Assembly (NCBI GenBank): GCA_001796965.1
Contig: MGOA01000006.1
Span: 1-6,243, forward strand
Length of the DNA: 6,243 nt
From: Chloroflexi bacterium RBG_16_64_43
GTDB taxonomy: Bacteria > Chloroflexota > Anaerolineae > Anaerolineales > RBG-16-64-43
Reading direction: 5' to 3'
Shown here: positions 4,354 through 6,243 of the stretch, piece after piece
Numbering within the stretch: the first letter of the stretch is position 1
Layout: each line of letters begins with the position of its first letter
The notes under the pieces: generated by a model
Databases searched by the model: none
The model's input: the letters and a program-made list of their open reading frames with translations, nothing else
Told to the model about the DNA's origin: nothing
Made by a program: the position numbers and the translations under genes

Positions 4354-6243
4354 ATGCCCGACCTGCCGCGCGAGACGCCCAAGATTCTCACAATCACCTT
4401 GCACATCGCGCAGTATCCGATTCTGGCCGCGACGATCCGCCAGCGCATGCGCGATGAACTGTACCGGCGGGGAGTCATCGCGTCCGGCCTTTTCGAGCGT
4501 GAGGCGCGCGAAAAGGCGATCACCTCCCAGCACCGTGAGGGCCTGACCGATCCGCTGGTCGAGGAGAATCCGACGCAGTGGGAGGAGCGGCTGCGTCTGA
4601 TCCGGGACCATCTGACCGATTTCTACTTCGCCAACAACCTGCCGCTCGATCTGTTCACCGGCATTGTGGAAGCCGTGCTGGGTGAACGCCCCGGGGGCGC
4701 GCTGAGCGGCGGGCTGGGCTTCAACCCGGAGCTGGCGCCGCGCGAGTTGTTGCTGCAACAGATGGCCGAGTACGAGAGGATGCCCGCGGATGAGCGCGAG
4801 CGGGTGGCGCATCATCTGGAGGAAATGCGAGTGGTGCTGACCAAGACCATGGTCAGCGATCAGCTTAGCTTTGTGCGCGTGGCCAAGCAGTGGTTCAGCG
4901 CCGACGATTTCGCCTCCATCCAAGCCCGTTCGGTGGGGACGGGCAAGATCGGCGGCAAGGCCGGCGGCCTGCTGCTCGGCTGGAAGATCCTGCAAGGTGC
5001 GGCGCCTCATCTTGCACCGCGCTTGCGCCTGCCGCAGTCGTACTTCGTGTGCGCAGACGTGTTCTATGATTTCCTGGCACTCAACGGGCTGGAGTACCTC
5101 AACCAGAAGTACAAGACACCCGGGCAGATTGCCGAAGACTACCCGACGATCATCGCCGCCTACGACCAAGGGCGCTTCCCGGAGGCCGCGCGCGAGGGGT
5201 TGCGGGCGATCCTGGCCGAGCTCGGCCGGGTGCCGATCATCGTCCGCTCCTCCAGCCTGCTCGAAGACTCATTTGGCACCTCGTTTGCCGGCAAGTACGC
5301 CACCTTCTTCTGTGCCAATCAGGGCACGCTCGAGGAGAATCTTGAGGCGCTGATCGCGGCCATCCGCCGCATCTATGCCAGCGTGTACAACCCGGACGTC
5401 CTCATCTACCGGCGGCGGATGGGACTCCTAGACTACGACGAGCGCATGGCCATCCTCTTGCAGGAGGTGCAAGGCGAGCGCTACCGCGGGCTGCTCTTCC
5501 CGGCCCTGGCAGGGGTGGCCTTCAGCACCAGCCCGATCGTGTGGGATTCACGCATGCGACCGGAAGAGGGTTTCGTGCGGCTCGTGCTTGGGCTGGGAAC
5601 GCGCGCTGTGGAACGCGTGGGCGAGGACTACCCGCGACTGATCATGCTCAGCCATCCGCGCCTCCGCCCGGAAACCTCCCTGGGCGCCATCCGCCGCTAC
5701 AGCCAGTCGTCGGTGGATCTCATCGAGCTCACCACAAACACATTTGCCACGCGGCCGGTGGCGGAAGTCCTCGACGTAGACTACCCCGGCCTGGCCTGGG
5801 TCGCGTCCTTGGACAGCGGGGATACCATTCTGCCGCTCTTCTCTCTCGGTCCGGAGGTCACCTCGCACAATCTGGTGCTCACCTTTGACAACCTGATCGG
5901 GCGGACGTCCTTCGTCTCCTTGATCAAGGATGTGCTGACCACGCTGGCGCGCACGCTCGGCGGACCCGTGGACGTGGAATTTGCCGTGACCGAGCTTGGG
6001 CGAGGGGCGGAGGGCTTTGGGCTGCATCTCCTGCAGTGCCGCCCGCAAAGCAACCTGCGTGCGGGAGGCGCGGTGGCCCTCCCGCAGGGCTTGCGCGACG
6101 AGCAAGTGCTGTTCCGCGCCACGCGCATGGTTCCGCGCGGCCACGTCGACCAGGTGGAGTATCTCGTGTATGTCCCGCCGGAGGCCTACCAGGCTGTCCG
6201 TGAGAATGGCACGCGCGCCGAGGTGGCCCGCCTCGTCGGCCAG
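4354..6243 (+). CDS. PEP/pyruvate-binding (PPDK N-terminal, ATP-grasp) domain protein, 3'-truncated by the window
   Basis: The frame is open for 630 codons to the last base, so the C-terminus is missing. Residues about 200-565 match the nucleotide-binding domain of PEP synthase and pyruvate phosphate dikinase: GGKAGGL (200-206), IIVRSSSLLEDS (295-306, with R298), SFAGKY (310-315), GVAFSTSP (387-394), GLGTRAV (413-419), VDVEFA (539-544, with D540 and E542) and LLQCRPQ (559-565). In the family this domain binds ATP and phosphorylates a histidine on a separate swivelling domain. That domain, and the PEP/pyruvate barrel, are not in view, so the reaction is unknown. Before the ATP-grasp domain is an extension of about 190 mostly helical residues including TLHIAQYPILAA and NNLPLDLFTGIVEAVLG, absent from ordinary PpsA. 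The ATG at 4354 is the only good start; GAGG at 4348-4351 sits just 2 bases away, too close for a normal ribosome site. Alternatives are a PEP synthase paralogue, a water-dikinase-like enzyme, or a regulatory ATP-grasp protein without the His domain. Confidence 0.85.
   Translation, partial: MPDLPRETPKILTITLHIAQYPILAATIRQRMRDELYRRGVIASGLFEREAREKAITSQHREGLTDPLVEENPTQWEERLRLIRDHLTDFYFANNLPLDLFTGIVEAVLGERPGGALSGGLGFNPELAPRELLLQQMAEYERMPADERERVAHHLEEMRVVLTKTMVSDQLSFVRVAKQWFSADDFASIQARSVGTGKIGGKAGGLLLGWKILQGAAPHLAPRLRLPQSYFVCADVFYDFLALNGLEYLNQKYKTPGQIAEDYPTIIAAYDQGRFPEAAREGLRAILAELGRVPIIVRSSSLLEDSFGTSFAGKYATFFCANQGTLEENLEALIAAIRRIYASVYNPDVLIYRRRMGLLDYDERMAILLQEVQGERYRGLLFPALAGVAFSTSPIVWDSRMRPEEGFVRLVLGLGTRAVERVGEDYPRLIMLSHPRLRPETSLGAIRRYSQSSVDLIELTTNTFATRPVAEVLDVDYPGLAWVASLDSGDTILPLFSLGPEVTSHNLVLTFDNLIGRTSFVSLIKDVLTTLARTLGGPVDVEFAVTELGRGAEGFGLHLLQCRPQSNLRAGGAVALPQGLRDEQVLFRATRMVPRGHVDQVEYLVYVPPEAYQAVRENGTRAEVARLVGQ

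Noticed and set aside
4180..5169. A 329-codon open frame on the minus strand opposite the dikinase-like gene
   Set aside because: It runs from the intergenic repeat into the antisense of a well-supported coding region and shows no recognisable domain.
5548..6144. A 198-codon open frame on the minus strand near the window end
   Set aside because: It is antisense to the ATP-grasp domain, whose motifs are conserved on the + strand; composition is typical of a shadow frame.

Overview
This is a high-GC bacterial window with four protein-coding genes, all on the + strand, and one long structured intergenic region. The family signatures point to Chloroflexota, probably an Anaerolineae-like lineage. 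The pointers are tandem 'DDFSDPxSGW' lectin-fold repeats, a GatB with an IRFEANVS segment, a glutamate dehydrogenase with an S-C-Y-D turn after its second nucleotide-binding strand, and a GC-rich intergenic palindrome. This placement rests on remembered family resemblance, not on a search.

Layout. 1-1095 is the 3' part of a probably extracytoplasmic protein made of two tandem concanavalin A-like (LamG/DUF1080-like) domains; its 5' end lies outside the window. After 43 bases comes gatB (1139-2608), complete, encoding subunit B of the tRNA-dependent amidotransferase. A 99-base gap containing a strong hairpin leads to gdhA (2708-3994), a complete glutamate dehydrogenase with all the expected catalytic residues. 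A 359-base non-coding stretch (3995-4353) holds a mirror-symmetric palindromic block of about 220 bases, then a classic rho-independent terminator, then a candidate promoter directly in front of the last gene. That gene (4354 to the window end, open at the 3' end) encodes a PEP-synthase/pyruvate-phosphate-dikinase-type ATP-grasp protein with an unusual N-terminal extension of about 190 residues.

How the genes relate. gatB and gdhA both bear on glutamate/glutamine metabolism: GatB takes part in amidating Glu-tRNA(Gln) and Asp-tRNA(Asn), and GdhA interconverts 2-oxoglutarate plus ammonia with glutamate. The last protein belongs to a phosphotransfer family acting around PEP and pyruvate, but its reaction cannot be fixed from the part seen. 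The terminator and promoter make it a separate transcription unit. There is no sign of phage, insertion sequence transposase, CRISPR array, tRNA or rRNA. I see no new multi-gene system; the most unusual items are the intergenic palindrome, the tight terminator-promoter junction with a possibly leaderless start, and the extended dikinase-like protein.
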